Origin: Pelargonium nanum
Lineage: Eukaryota > Streptophyta > Magnoliopsida > Geraniales > Geraniaceae
Assembly: GCA_036897485.1 (NCBI GenBank)
Contig: JAYMTF010001838.1
Coordinates: 1 to 21,085, forward strand
Length of the DNA: 21,085 nucleotides
Direction: 5' to 3'
Shown here: one piece after another, positions 9,756-19,807 of the stretch
How positions within the stretch are numbered: position 1 is the stretch's first letter
Layout of the letters: the number at the start of each line of letters is the position of its first letter
Notes under the pieces: model-generated
The model's input: only the letters and a program-made list of their open reading frames with translations
Told to the model about the DNA's origin: nothing
Database searches by the model: none
Translations under genes and position numbers: made by a program

Positions 9756-11051
9756 TGCTTTTCGTGGATGTAATATCTAGTGGGATAATTATAACGAGAA
9801 AGAGACGTGAAGTTGAAATAAGGACAGAGAGTCTATAGCAACATCTTAAGTCCTTGCAGTCCTTTTTAGAGAAAGCTAATATTGGTGGGTTGCAGGACAC
9901 AAATTAAAGGGAAAACCTAAGAAAATGGTCACTCACTCCATACTTACACTCATTCCTACCACCAAAAAAACCCATCTTTTCATCCTTGTTGGAACCACTA
10001 CCAAGGAGATCATTCATTTCTGGTATCTTTCCATTGTCAAGCTCTCAACCCCCTCCCAATTGCCAATTATGGTGTGTGCATGTTAACCTAATACTATTAT
10101 TCTATCAGTTTTCATTATTATTAATTCTTATATGTTACATGTGTTAAGAGTTTGGTGTGAGTGTGATGAAAGTTAAAAGGATACTTTGGACTGGCTTTTT
10201 TATTACTATAATTGAGATCAATAATTAGGCAACTTAAGCTGACAAGGATGATGATGATGGTGTGGTGGTGTTGTGGTAATTGAGTGGTGAACTTATGGGT
10301 TGCTTGCTAACTTTGTCCTCTCTTTCTTTAATCTCATTTTACTATTTGTTTTTAATTATGAACCAAAAAAGAAGACAGTGATGTCACAATTGACATAGAA
10401 AAAACTATATTGTTTTTTATAATTTTAAATGGTTGAGATTAATAAATAATGTTAATAGCTAATTTATAGTTATAGTACAATTTTGTTTATTAAGAGAGCA
10501 AAATAACAGGTCACTGGTTTCTCCCAACCACAAGAGACAAAAAGCTAAGACCAGAAAGAAGGCTACACAACTATATATGTTGACATAGATATTTACAAAG
10601 GTGAATTTTCTTTTAAAATAGCCATGCAATACTATATTTTATGAATTGGGCTGATGAGCTATTGAAAAGACAGTACTGGACTCAGCTCAGCCCAAAACAA
10701 ACTAGCTAGGCCTAATGGCATATCAGATAAATGACAATTCCTTACATATACATATACTAATATATACTGTCATCTTTATCAGTTACCCATAGTGGCCAGA
10801 AGAGGCTGCAATATATAGGTGCAAGAAAATGCAAAATATACAGACTACACCATAGGACATAGCAATATGGAGATATATATAGTAACTGTCATAATGTGTA
10901 AACATAATTGGAATCCAGAAGACATAATTTTGAGAAATGCCACAATTAACTTAACATAACTACACAAGTGAACAAGTTCAAAAGATCTTAAAAACACCTC
11001 AAGAACAAGGTAACTCTAGATATAAGTATATAACCATAACCCATATTCCCT

Positions 11052-13010
11052 CTATGATTTTGAAATCCATTCACAAAGATCATCATCCTTGGCTCCCTTG
11101 TTTGCCAAGTCAATTGCTTCTGCATTCGCTTCCTCGTATATGTGAAACATTACTACAGGTAATGGGATTTCTTCCAAAAGTTTGAAGATATCAGCCAAAC
11201 CTTCTCTGACTCTTGCAGGTGGCTCAGGGAGACCATTTGCCCATCTCATCACACTAAGGTTATCACTATGCACAACCAATAGTTTAACACAAGGCATAGG
11301 TAAGGATCTTTTCAAGCATTCAAGTCCATACCTCAGTGCTTCCACATTGGCAACATATGTGTCTGCTTCCCCAAAAGGTCCACTGTACATTGCAAGAGGC
11401 TCTTCCACAGAATTGTAAACTATCCCCCCAAAACCTGCAGGGCTGCTTTCATCATAGCCTTTTCCACTGACCTTTAGCTGGATCCCACCTGGACCAGGAG
11501 GACTAGCAAAACACCGATACTTACGGGGGATTCGGATGGTGCCAGGTCTTTGCAAGCTTGACCAATCCTCCTGGTTCGGTATCTTGCGAACGTGACCAAT
11601 ATATGGCCACGACTCTGCATGTCTAGACAATAGAAATTCAATTAGTATGCTAGAAACATTAAAATGGTAAGGTTACTACTTTGTGATCTTGAGGTCGAAG
11701 ATTTGAGTAAGGAAATATCCTTCCTGCAAAAATAGGAGGAAGACTATAGAGTTTTGTATATATGATTCCTATATGAATGTCAGAAATACTAAAAAAATGG
11801 ATTTTATCTTACTTCATAACATGTAAATAGTTGAAAGGCTTGAAATCCAGCTTCTTTAGTTCCTTTTTACTTGGTTTGTCTGTAAAAAGAAAAAAAGAAT
11901 CCTAATCAAGCTCAAGCCAGGTAACAGCAAGAAGTATCATGAGTATGTTGATTGTGAAATCAAAGAAATACCAGGAAACCAGGCATCCATGTCAATGTGA
12001 GCTTCAATGTCAAAGAAATGCCAAGCAAAGTCATGAAATACATCAACATCCTGTCTATTTCCAAAGTCTTTGGGAACATGAATCAGTCTGGTGTACTTTT
12101 GAATAGCCTCCAAATATTGCACCACCAATACATAATATGAAGGGTCATAGATGGGGTCTCTACCCAAACGTTTTGCTAGCCTTTGGTGCTCATGATAGGA
12201 TTCTGTGATTTCACTTAACCTGTTTGACAACAAAATCACATTGTTGATGCGAGAAGGGCACCAATTCGCCTGCAACAAGTGCACATAGTGATGATTCACC
12301 GCTTTAGGCATAAAAAACAGAGTTGGCCTATCCACTTGTCTACGACACTTCTCGTCAAATGTTAGAACAGAGCACCCCAATTTCTCTAACACAATAGTAT
12401 CAGCAGGAGAGAGTGCTGGATCAAACACCTCAACATCTCCAATCCAGTGAGAGAACTCACGCTTTAATAACATTGCGATGGCCAATTGATACTGAGCAAC
12501 GAAGGAGAACTCTATGGTGCCAAGGGCATAAATCACCATCTTAACATGTGTTTGATCAGAACCAAGTAGGCGCCTTAAATTTCCTTGAAAATCAACATCA
12601 TCTGTCATCTGCTTACTTAGTTCAGCATAAAAGTCTGATTCTTGTACTTCATTGATTGTTGTCTCAATCTCCTTGAGTAGTCTTTCAGCCTCATCTTCCA
12701 AATCATAGTAAGGGTCAATTTTTCTTTTGATCTTTTCTATTTCCTTGTCAATCTTTTTCTTCTTATAGACTGAGTTCTTGGTAGAAACCAAGTAAGCATT
12801 AGACTTACTGCCTTTTTTGATCCCATTAACACACAAAAAGATTCGAGGGTTGCTTCTGTGATGAACTCGCACGAGGCCTGAGTTGTTGCCCAGTAATGGA
12901 GTAACAATACCCCTGGGTGCTTGTACTACTGCAGAAAAAGAAGTCATGGACAAGCCAAGTGAAGAGGATGATCTACTCTGCCAAGTTGGAAGGCTGAGCA
13001 ATGGTAGCAT
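11052..13010 (-). CDS. SRR1-domain protein fused to an RNase H-like domain, probably plastid-targeted
   Basis: Preferred coding exons on the minus strand: 13010-11972, 11879-11813 and 11622-11052 (TAG 11054-11052). All have GT-AG junctions and join in frame to 558 residues. The start is fixed by an in-frame TGA two codons upstream. Residues 1 to about 60 are Ser/Arg-rich and poor in acids, like a chloroplast transit peptide. A Lys-rich helical stretch (80-125) follows. The SRR1 domain (about 155-265) contains YALGTIEFSFVAQYQLAIAM, VFDPALSPAD and RPTLFFMPKAV. A plant RNase H-like (RVT_3) domain (about 416-546) ends the protein. In the latter the first catalytic Asp is Ser421 (KVSGKG instead of xVDG), while E463 and D489 are kept and the final Asp is displaced (540). 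SRR1 in Arabidopsis is a single-domain protein involved in phytochrome B signalling and clock function; the RNase H-like part is probably non-catalytic. The function of the fusion is unknown to me. Confidence 0.75.
11680..11723 (-). other. Possible alternative 44-nt cassette exon in the SRR1/RNase H-like gene
   Basis: Within the 190-nt second coding intron, a pyrimidine-rich acceptor (TTTTTGCAG) and a GT donor flank 44 nt that would encode EGYFLTQIFDLKIT. Included after the normal second exon it shifts the frame and ends translation about 150 nt into the last exon. Combined with a weak acceptor 17 nt inside the second exon (exon starting at 11862) it keeps the frame and gives 567 residues. 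Which route is used cannot be told without transcripts. Confidence 0.35.
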
Positions 13011-13029
13011 CTTTCAAAATTTTTGGAGG

Positions 13030-14782
13030 CTGGAATGTCACAAAGTTTGCTACATGTATCAGTATATGATATGATGACAACAGATAACATGGAAAAAAGT
13101 AGGAGTTATATTTCAAAAACATTGTACTTGTAGGAAAAAAAGGTCGAAAGTTGAATCAAAAGCTTATATACTACAAAATGTTTCGAAGCCTATTCCATTC
13201 CAATACTTATTACATCTGGGGCTTAAGGCTAAACCAAAAGTCTACCAAAATCATGTTACCTGCAACTGTTAGAGAAAGGAATTACAATACACCCATTTCA
13301 TGAATATCTCTTAACCAAGAAATGAGCCAATGACTATTGTACGATGCTAACACATATAATTAAGCCTGTGTTACAACAGATTGTTATTGACCTTACTTGG
13401 CTAATTGTTGCCAAATTACAAGCAAAACATAACAGAAAAATAAACATAATCATTTTATAGTGCTTCCCTTCTCACCCAAACTGCATTCCTAACACCGTAT
13501 TTTGTAAGAACAAAGACATTGTGGCAAAGGTCAGGCAATGAACCACTTTTCATGTTTTCATTGGTCCTTAGAAACTCTTATGTGACTTTCCTTGCCTACT
13601 TGTAAGTTCTATCCAACAAGGAAATGTGTCCAAATTGCCAGCATACACAAACATTATATTCTCCTCGTGTGCTTTTTATCATCCTACATCATTTATATTA
13701 ATATCTTTAACCAAGGCAAAGACAATATATAACAACAGTTCCATCTTCCTTTTTTTTACTCAAGCTGAGCTCAAAAACTTGGAATGAAATTACAATTACT
13801 CATGTCATAGACTTCTATTACTACTAATATGAACGAGTCTACAGCTACGCTGACCTAACCTTGAGGCTTGATTACTCGGTTAATTATTTGCTAAACATTA
13901 ACTAATGGAAGTCCAATTACTAGAACAGAGGAAGAAAAAGAAAAGAAAAAAAACAAAAAACAAAATAGTTATGTACTGCCTCCCTTCCCTTCCCGCCCAA
14001 ATCTCCATTCCCCAAACACTACATTTTGTGAAACATTTTGGTAAAGTCAGGCTTGAAACCCTTTTGAAGAAAGAAAAAAAAAAGAGACCAGCAAAAGGGT
14101 TTTCAGTGTCTTACAGAACCACCTCTGGAAGTTTTAGTTTGTCTTAGAAAATGAATCATGATTCAATAACACAAAACAAAATTAATATAAGATTCCAAAT
14201 GTAATGTTCTGAATCTCTTGCAAACCCTTGTGCTAATGTGGCCAAAGTAAGAGAGCAGGCAAGGTTTTTGTGGGTATTCAAAATGCACTTGTTTGGAAGC
14301 TGAGAAAACACTTTTTGGTGACAACCCACATGTATGCCTGTTGAGGTAAGAGTTAAGAACCTAGAAAGTTTTAATTTTTTTGAACTGATTGAAATGGGTA
14401 CGGCAAATAATGGCAAGGATGCTTGGTTTTCAAGAAAAAAGAAAGAAGTTTTAAGGGCTGCAGTGGTTTTCAAAATGAACATGTTTGGAAGCTGAGAAAA
14501 CAGTTTTTTGTTGACAACCCACATGGATGCATGACGAGGTCAGAATTAAAAATTACAAAGTTTCAAATTTTCTTAGACTGATTGAAATGGGTATGACAGA
14601 AAATGCTAAAGATGCTTGCTTTATGAGGAAAAAGGAAGGAACTTTAGGGGTGCTATGGCATTACACACTGCAGCTCAACCTAAAACGGACTTGGGTTTTG
14701 CAATCAAAGCAAATCACAATCTTGGGTCAATGATGAGCATAGAGTGTGTAATGAAAAGTTTTGAAGGAAATAATGAAGATAC
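13030..14782 (-). other. Probable 5' UTR intron of the SRR1/RNase H-like gene
   Basis: A good donor CAG|GTATCT at 14783/14782 follows a leader-like exon, and candidate acceptors lie just upstream of the ATG (CCAG at 13030, or TGTAG a little earlier). That defines an intron of about 1.75 kb. No gene is seen inside. It carries a lysine-codon-rich low-complexity stretch near 13920-13965 and a 192-bp tandem duplication at 14275-14658. Confidence 0.45.
14275..14658. repeat. 192-bp tandem duplication
   Basis: Two adjacent copies (14275-14466 and 14467-14658) are roughly 75-80 percent identical. Shared blocks include GTTTGGAAGCTGAGAAAAC, GACAACCCACATG and CTGATTGAAATGGGTA at a constant 192-bp offset. 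The short frames across this region on both strands are internally repetitive because of it and are not genes. Confidence 0.85.
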
Positions 14783-14905
14783 CTGCTCAGTTCTGCTCTA
14801 GAAAATTGAGGTGGTGAGGCTGTGTTGAGAGGATCAGAGAAAGGGACCTCCTTGAGCTACAGAGGCTGAAAAACCATCAACTTTTGGTTTTGGTAATGGT
14901 TGCCT
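14783..14905 (-). other. Probable non-coding first exon (5' UTR) of the SRR1/RNase H-like gene
   Basis: Between a TATA-like element (14931-14940) and a consensus donor (14783/14782), the minus strand is CT-rich and leader-like. The upstream end is set only by the usual 25-30 nt distance from the TATA element. It contains one small upstream ORF of six codons plus stop at 14877-14857. Confidence 0.4.
14857..14877 (-). CDS. Six-codon upstream ORF in the putative 5' leader
   Basis: ATG at 14877-14875 and TAG at 14859-14857 enclose MVFQPL. If the leader exon model is right, this is the only ATG in that exon and could lower translation of the main frame. The peptide has no known relatives that I recognise. 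Confidence 0.25.
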   Translation of the reverse strand: MVFQPL

Positions 14906-14930
14906 CCTCCTGAGAGACTGAAACAGAGAG

Positions 14931-14940
14931 CTTATAAACA
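14931..14940 (-). promoter_or_regulatory. TATA-like element for the SRR1/RNase H-like gene
   Basis: The minus strand reads TGTTTATAAG, about 150 nt upstream of the donor at 14782. It is followed in the transcript direction by CT-rich leader sequence. The match to the consensus is moderate. Confidence 0.4.
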
Positions 14941-14984
14941 TGCACAAAGCATCTGGACTTTTTTGTCATTTTATCTTTTTTGTC

Positions 14985-15013
14985 CTCTCTCTCTCACACA
15001 CTCACACACACAT
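14985..15013 (+). repeat. Compound (CT)n-(CA)n microsatellite
   Basis: A CT run passes into CACACA units, about 50-80 bp upstream of the TATA-like element of the minus-strand gene. In the sense direction of that gene it reads as TGTG followed by GAGA, the latter resembling plant GAGA elements. Confidence 0.75.
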
Positions 15014-15747
15014 TAAACTTGGGAGAGAAGGAAAATGGATTGGCCAGTCACCAGTGATGATATGGTATTTGGTCACAACAAATTACAATCAGATTCCTTA
15101 GAATTAAGTGGAGTTTGAGCCCTTAAGTTTTAAGAAATAAAATAAAATCAAACTATCCTTGAAATTTCAACATATAAACTTCAACATTGGTGATCTGTCA
15201 GGTGTTCTTGACAGTGGACCTCACATTTCTGCATGAATCAATACAATATTTCTAAGCAGTGAGGTAAAGCATAAACATATTTACCTCTGATCTGTAACCA
15301 TCAGACACCTCAAAATTTTGGCCATGGATATGAGTAAGATGGTTGTTGCTAAGTGTTCGGATTCAGACACCAAGCTTACGACTATGATATTTCGCTTGTT
15401 AGGAAGTTAGACTTCTTACGCCTTAGCTTTTTACCACAATAGTAAAAGTATGAATAAGACAAAATTAATTTACAAAATATTCGATCACATAAACACGAGG
15501 AAACATGTGGTTCGAAAACTTGTCTCACTACGTTCACGGATTGCACTTCACTTTTATTAGAATGAACCGGTAAAATATATCTAACCCTAGTGTATGATCT
15601 CAGGAAAATTAAGGAATTAACCTTCAGCTCCAATTGCACTTGAAATGTATTCAAGGGTTTTAGGACTACAACTATTTTTAATTAAAAAAGCTTCTTTATG
15701 TATTTTCCACCCTTAAAATACCTAAAGGGCAAAAATACAGAGCGAAA
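15014..15747. other. Divergent promoter region between the SRR1/RNase H-like and PPR genes
   Basis: The two genes are transcribed away from each other from this spacer. No gene is supported; the 90-residue minus frame at 15382-15654 shows no domain. A telo-box-like AACCCTA at 15583-15589 lies about 160 bp upstream of the PPR start codon, an element often found near genes of organelle biogenesis and translation. No clear TATA box was seen for the PPR gene. Confidence 0.45.
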
Positions 15748-18700
15748 ATGGCACTTCGATCCCTTCTTCTCACTCTCAGAAAGTGAGCTCTTTCTCTCGT
15801 TGTTATTTTTCCTTTCCTTCGTTTTCTCGGAAACCAAACAGACTAACAATTCGGAAATTGTTTGCCTTTTACAGCAGAAGCTACAGAAACAGCATCGTCT
15901 TCAGAAACCCAGAATTCAATTTCCCCAGATATTTATCTTCGGGTGCTGTGAGCGAAGATTTCCTCGAAGATTCACCAGGTTGTCAGGAAAATGACGATCT
16001 CAAGAGCAGAATCTTCAGGCTCAGGTTCCCTAAGCGAAGCGCCTCCAACATTTTGCAGAAATGGGTTAACGAAGGCAAGCAAATCACCATTTCTGAGCTA
16101 CGGAACATCGCTGATGAGCTCAGGAAGTCCCAGCGTTACAAGCATGCTCTAGAGGTATGATTTCTTTTCTTCTTTCTAAGTACTTGTTGTCACCATTTGT
16201 TTCAATATATAAAAACCTAAATTGCTTTTATGCATTTTAAAAAAATCTGATATTGTCTGTGTGCTGTTTGGTTTACTAGGAAATGGAAAAAGGAAGCAAT
16301 CTTGCTAACTTAACGTTCTGCTTGTTAGTTTTACATTGGAAATTTGTTTTAAAACATTTTTTCAAGTGTGAAATAGCTGTTGCATATGATGATATATAAG
16401 TGACAGGTTGTTGTTTCTATTTGCTGGAATTTATAAGAAGAATAGTTTTGTCCATTACAAGTGAAGATTATGGTAGGAAAGAATGGTGTTTCTTTTCTAT
16501 CACACGGAAAGAATGCGTTGCCCTTTTCTTTTGGATTTGATATAAAGAGAAAATCTGAGCTTTAGAAGTTCAGATAGAAAGGTGATTGTAATTTGTATCC
16601 TTAAGTGAAATGTGTCATTTGTTGACCATAGCTAGTGATAATTATGGGGTAATTTGGATACGATTATGGAATTCTAAGGATAATGGTTGAATAATCTGAG
16701 CACAATGTTCAAAGGTGGAACATGCGCAATCGAACCTTGAGCACATTTTGCTAAAGACAGGGTAAGGGTGGGGAACCTAACTTTTCAAAATAGATAAGAA
16801 CTATTTCAATCAACATAGCCTTCTTAAAAATGCTAGTAGAAGAGAGGCAAAGAATTAAAGGGAGGGCCAATATTTGGAAGATTGCAAGAACGGAAGCACT
16901 GGTCTATGAATGTTCAAGTTGAGCCGGGGCCGATCGAGATACTTCAATTATTCCAAGGTCAGGAATGATAGGGAACCGACTTCACTAATTCATTGTTTGC
17001 TTCTTTTGCGTTTCTTCAAATTTGGACAGTCTATATTGGCAGGGTGGAGATGGTGTTGGCTACCATAGGCAGCATCAACTTGTTATGTTAGGAAGGTTAT
17101 AGGAGATCAGGTTGTAATAACGGAGTATGACGGTTGACAATAGAAAAAGTGAGCTATGCTTGTCAAAATAGTTTCTTCTTTTTAGGGGTGCATTTATGGC
17201 GAGTCAATAGAGATGCAAAAATAAAAAATAAAAATAATAATAATAATAATTCAGTCTTCGAAGAATCTAAATTCGGACAATGTCTTTGGTGTTTTGTCTT
17301 TCTTTGTAGTGTTTTGTTGTTCGGTTTTCTTTGTAGTGATAATCTTGTAACTTGAGATATCGCTTGTAATCTCTTTCATATTGAAGTTTGAACATGAAAG
17401 TAATCTATTTGCGTCTTCGTTTTTTTTGTCATTATCATGTAGATCTGACATGCCATTTTTCTTGTATATTGGTTCTTGTGAACTTTGTGAGTAAAGATGA
17501 GTGGACAATTATTTTGGGAAGGAGGTAGTATTTAGTTACATCCTTGCATAGGATCGAGTGTCGTCATATGTTGTAGCGTTGTGGAGCCAAATCACGAGTG
17601 TGGATTCCTGGTAAAGGGTTGAAGGATCGTGGTGTGTTGAGAGTTATTCAGTAAAACTTACAAACTTGAAGGTATGTAGATCAAAGCCATCAGCCAAGAA
17701 TTTTGTAGGTGACAATGTGCTATCCTACTAACCGACATGGATTCTGACAGTCCTCGACTGATGCTACAATTACGTGTTGAGAGCCAATGCCTTCTCCGTT
17801 GAAAGTGTAGAGTACGAGATTTATTGAGTGAAACTCACAAATCTGAGAGTTTCTTTAAGTGAAACATACAAACTTTAGGGTATTTAGATTAAAGCCGCAA
17901 ATCATGAATTTCTGTAGGCAATAGTAAGAGAGATTCCATGAGATCCTTCCGACAGGTTTAGATATGGACATCTACTACTACTCAAGCTACAAGGGAGTAT
18001 CGCTACATAGCGCCTCCTTCGGAGAGAATCCAGACTACAAGAGTTATTGACTGAAACTCACAAATCTGAGAATTTTATGGCTAATCCCACGAACCAGAAT
18101 GATTTTTTTTTTTTTGGAAATCACAAACCTGAGGGTTTAAAATTGAACCCATGCGAAATGCTTTTCTAGCGTATTGGAGGCATTATCCTTGTTTGATGAA
18201 TGGGAGGGACAAAGGGTGAGCAAGCAAGCTGAGGCTCTATGCATGCCATTCTTGGATTTCCGAGGATATTTTTCACCGTGAGGTCTTTGTCAATATCTTG
18301 GCTAGCTATGACTCAAGAGCTCTTCCTTTATTCTGTATTGGGTAAAGGGACCAACAGAGGTGGCAAAATATTTAGGTGCAGTCCATTGGTGGCATGCGTG
18401 TGGCGTTTCTTCGTGGGAGGTTGTGTTTGGATCCTTGAGGTATATTGTCATTTAACCTTAAGTTTGGGCGGTGTGAACCTCAGAATCTTTGCATCCTGTT
18501 CGGATCGTGTTGGGAACAAGCTTCTCTGCTTGTTTCCCTATATGTATCTTGCCAATATGTCTCTGCATATTCGAATAATTTAATTGCCGATGTATCTTAT
18601 GAAATCAATTCTCGAATCTTACAGCAGATAAATAGTAGTGGTAGTTGAAGTTTGCCAAATTCAAAATTTCTTTTATTTTCTATAATATAGTGTTTGCATG

Positions 18701-19771
18701 TTATCATTTGCATTAGCCAAAAGGGGAACAAAACGTTCAAGGTAGTTTATCCAGTGCTAAATTCTGTGCCATACACATATTCAATAGGTTGGTTATTAAT
18801 TATTGCTGAATAATAAACAATTCGGTTGTGGAACTAACTCAAGCTTTCAGGTATCGGAGTGGATGGTTTCCCATGAAGAGTTTGAGTTATCAGGCAACGA
18901 TTATGCAACCCGCATTGACTTGATGACCAAAGTTTTTGGCGTTAATACAGCTGAACGCTACTTTGAGGATCTACCTCTCAAGGCAAAAACTACAGAAACC
19001 TACACTGCCCTCCTCCACTCTTTTGCGGGGTCAAAGATGATTATGCAAGCCGAGGAACTCTATGAGAGAATAAAGATGTCAAATTTGTCATTTGGTGTCG
19101 ACACATACAATATGATGATGTCGTTTTACATTTCAGTTCGAATGGTGGAAAAGGTACCTTTGGTTGTTGAAGAATTGAAACGCCAGAATATTGCACCAGA
19201 TCTTCTCACTTACAATCTATGGATTAGTTCGTGTGCTGCAACACTAAATATCGATGAAGTCAGAAAAATTCTGGAAGAAATGACCCATGCCTCTGGTTTT
19301 GATGAAAACTGGTCGAGGTACATTAACCTCACTAATATTTATATTACTGCAACTCATTTAGATAATGCAGCATCCAACTCGGTAGTTGAGACTGAGAAGA
19401 GCGTCACACAGAGTGAATTGATAACATACGACTTCCTCATCGTCCACAATGGGGGTTTAGGAAAAAATGAGACCATTGATCAGATATGGAAGTCCTTGAG
19501 ATTGACCAAACAAAAATTGACGAGTAGAAACTATGTTTGCGTTCTTTCTTCTTATCTGATGCTCGGGCATTTGGAAGCAGCAAGTGAAGTTATTGATCAA
19601 TGGAAGCAATCGACTACCGCAGAATTCAACATCTCATCGTGCCATAGGATTCTGAATGCGTTTGCAGACAATGGATTGACGGAGGAAGCGAACAACTTGC
19701 ACATGATTCTGATTCAGAAGAACTTGGACCCATCGGATGATTCAGAGACAGAGGGCATTCAGGTTCAGTAA
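15748..19771 (+). CDS. Mitochondrial pentatricopeptide repeat protein, At5g09450-like
   Basis: Three exons: 15748-15782, 15875-16154 and 18851-19771 (TAA), GT-AG introns of 92 and 2696 nt, joined in frame to 411 residues. The ATG is in good context (AAAATGG). Without the first intron the frame would stop after 12 codons. The N-terminus (MALRSLLLTLRN, then Arg/Ser-rich to about 35) looks like a mitochondrial presequence. Next come DLKSRIFRLRFPKRSA (53-68) and a helical region typical of this P-class subgroup. PPR units follow from about 154: TETYTALLHSFAG, VDTYNMMMSFYIS and DLLTYNLWISSCAA mark the starts of three, with degenerate units after them, including ELITYDFLIVH and NYVCVLSSYLMLG. P-class PPR proteins bind organellar RNA, helping its stability, splicing or translation. 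The target is not deducible here. The resemblance to At5g09450 holds from end to end in memory, including length (about 409). Confidence 0.9.
15871..15877 (+). promoter_or_regulatory. NAGNAG tandem splice acceptor in the PPR gene
   Basis: The first intron ends ...TTTTACAGCAG. Cutting after 15874 gives residues N-R-S-Y at the junction; cutting after 15877 gives K-S-Y, one residue fewer. Both keep the frame, so two presequence variants are possible. Confidence 0.7.
17233..17250 (+). repeat. (AAT)6 microsatellite
   Basis: Six AAT units preceded by A-rich sequence, inside the long PPR intron. Confidence 0.8.
17641..18160 (+). repeat. Diverged direct repeats in the PPR intron
   Basis: A motif close to GAGTTATTGAGTGAAACTCA, followed by CAAATCTGAGGGTTT and AGATTAAAGCC, recurs at 17641-17695, 17819-17908 (internally doubled), 18041-18105 and, in part, 18115-18160. 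Spacing is about 180-220 bp between the main copies. It is the relic of a tandem array or of a repetitive element; the family was not recognised. Confidence 0.6.
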
Positions 19772-19807
19772 ATTGCAAGCAGTATCTGTTAAATAAACTT
19801 GCAATTT
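19770..19807 (+). promoter_or_regulatory. 3' UTR hairpin with poly(A) signal in its loop (PPR gene)
   Basis: AAATTGCAAG (19770-19779) and CTTGCAATTT (19798-19807) are perfect inverted repeats of 10 bp. The left arm includes the last two bases of the stop codon. The 18-nt loop contains AATAAA at 19792-19797, the canonical polyadenylation signal, only about 20 nt after the stop. Confidence 0.6.

Larger units (their letters stand above)
7290..11051. other. Gene-free AT-rich stretch with decayed repeats
   Basis: Left end is the XND1 promoter; right end is the 3' flank of the SRR1/RNase H-like gene. No intact coding region was found. It contains short microsatellites at 8059-8074 (TTTG x4) and 8078-8097 (GAAAA-type), a Copia remnant at about 8741-9041 and an inverted repeat at about 9609-9755. 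The rest shows no feature I can support. Confidence 0.5.
16155..18850 (+). other. 2.7-kb second intron of the PPR gene
   Basis: Bounded by GAG|GTATGA and TTTCAG|GTATCG. Its size is unusual next to the 92-nt first intron. It contains an AAT microsatellite (17233-17250), a 12-T run (18103-18114) and diverged copies of a repeat at 17641-18160. Short frames at 17134-17355, 17251-17508, 18239-18583 and 18445-18648 have no recognisable domain and are taken as noise. The intron probably grew by insertion of repeat DNA. Confidence 0.75.

Noticed and set aside
11182..11418. 78-residue plus-strand frame
   Set aside because: Antisense shadow of the RNase H-like exon.
11052..13010. Two separate genes (an SRR1 protein and an RNase H-like protein)
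   Set aside because: The RNase H-like frame has no ATG before conserved sequence and begins at a splice acceptor (TCTAG|A at 11623). The SRR1 frame ends at a donor, and canonical introns join them in frame.
14156..14524. 122-residue minus-strand frame with two similar halves
   Set aside because: The similarity comes from the 192-bp DNA duplication. The frame shows no domain and lies in the probable 5' UTR intron.
15698..15994. 98-residue plus-strand frame over the PPR first exon
   Set aside because: It reads through the first intron in the wrong frame and does not yield the PPR-family sequence that the spliced model gives.
18239..18648. 114- and 67-residue frames in the PPR intron, considered as a nested gene or lost exon
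   Set aside because: No domain, no conserved motif, and the frames do not join in phase with the flanking PPR exons.
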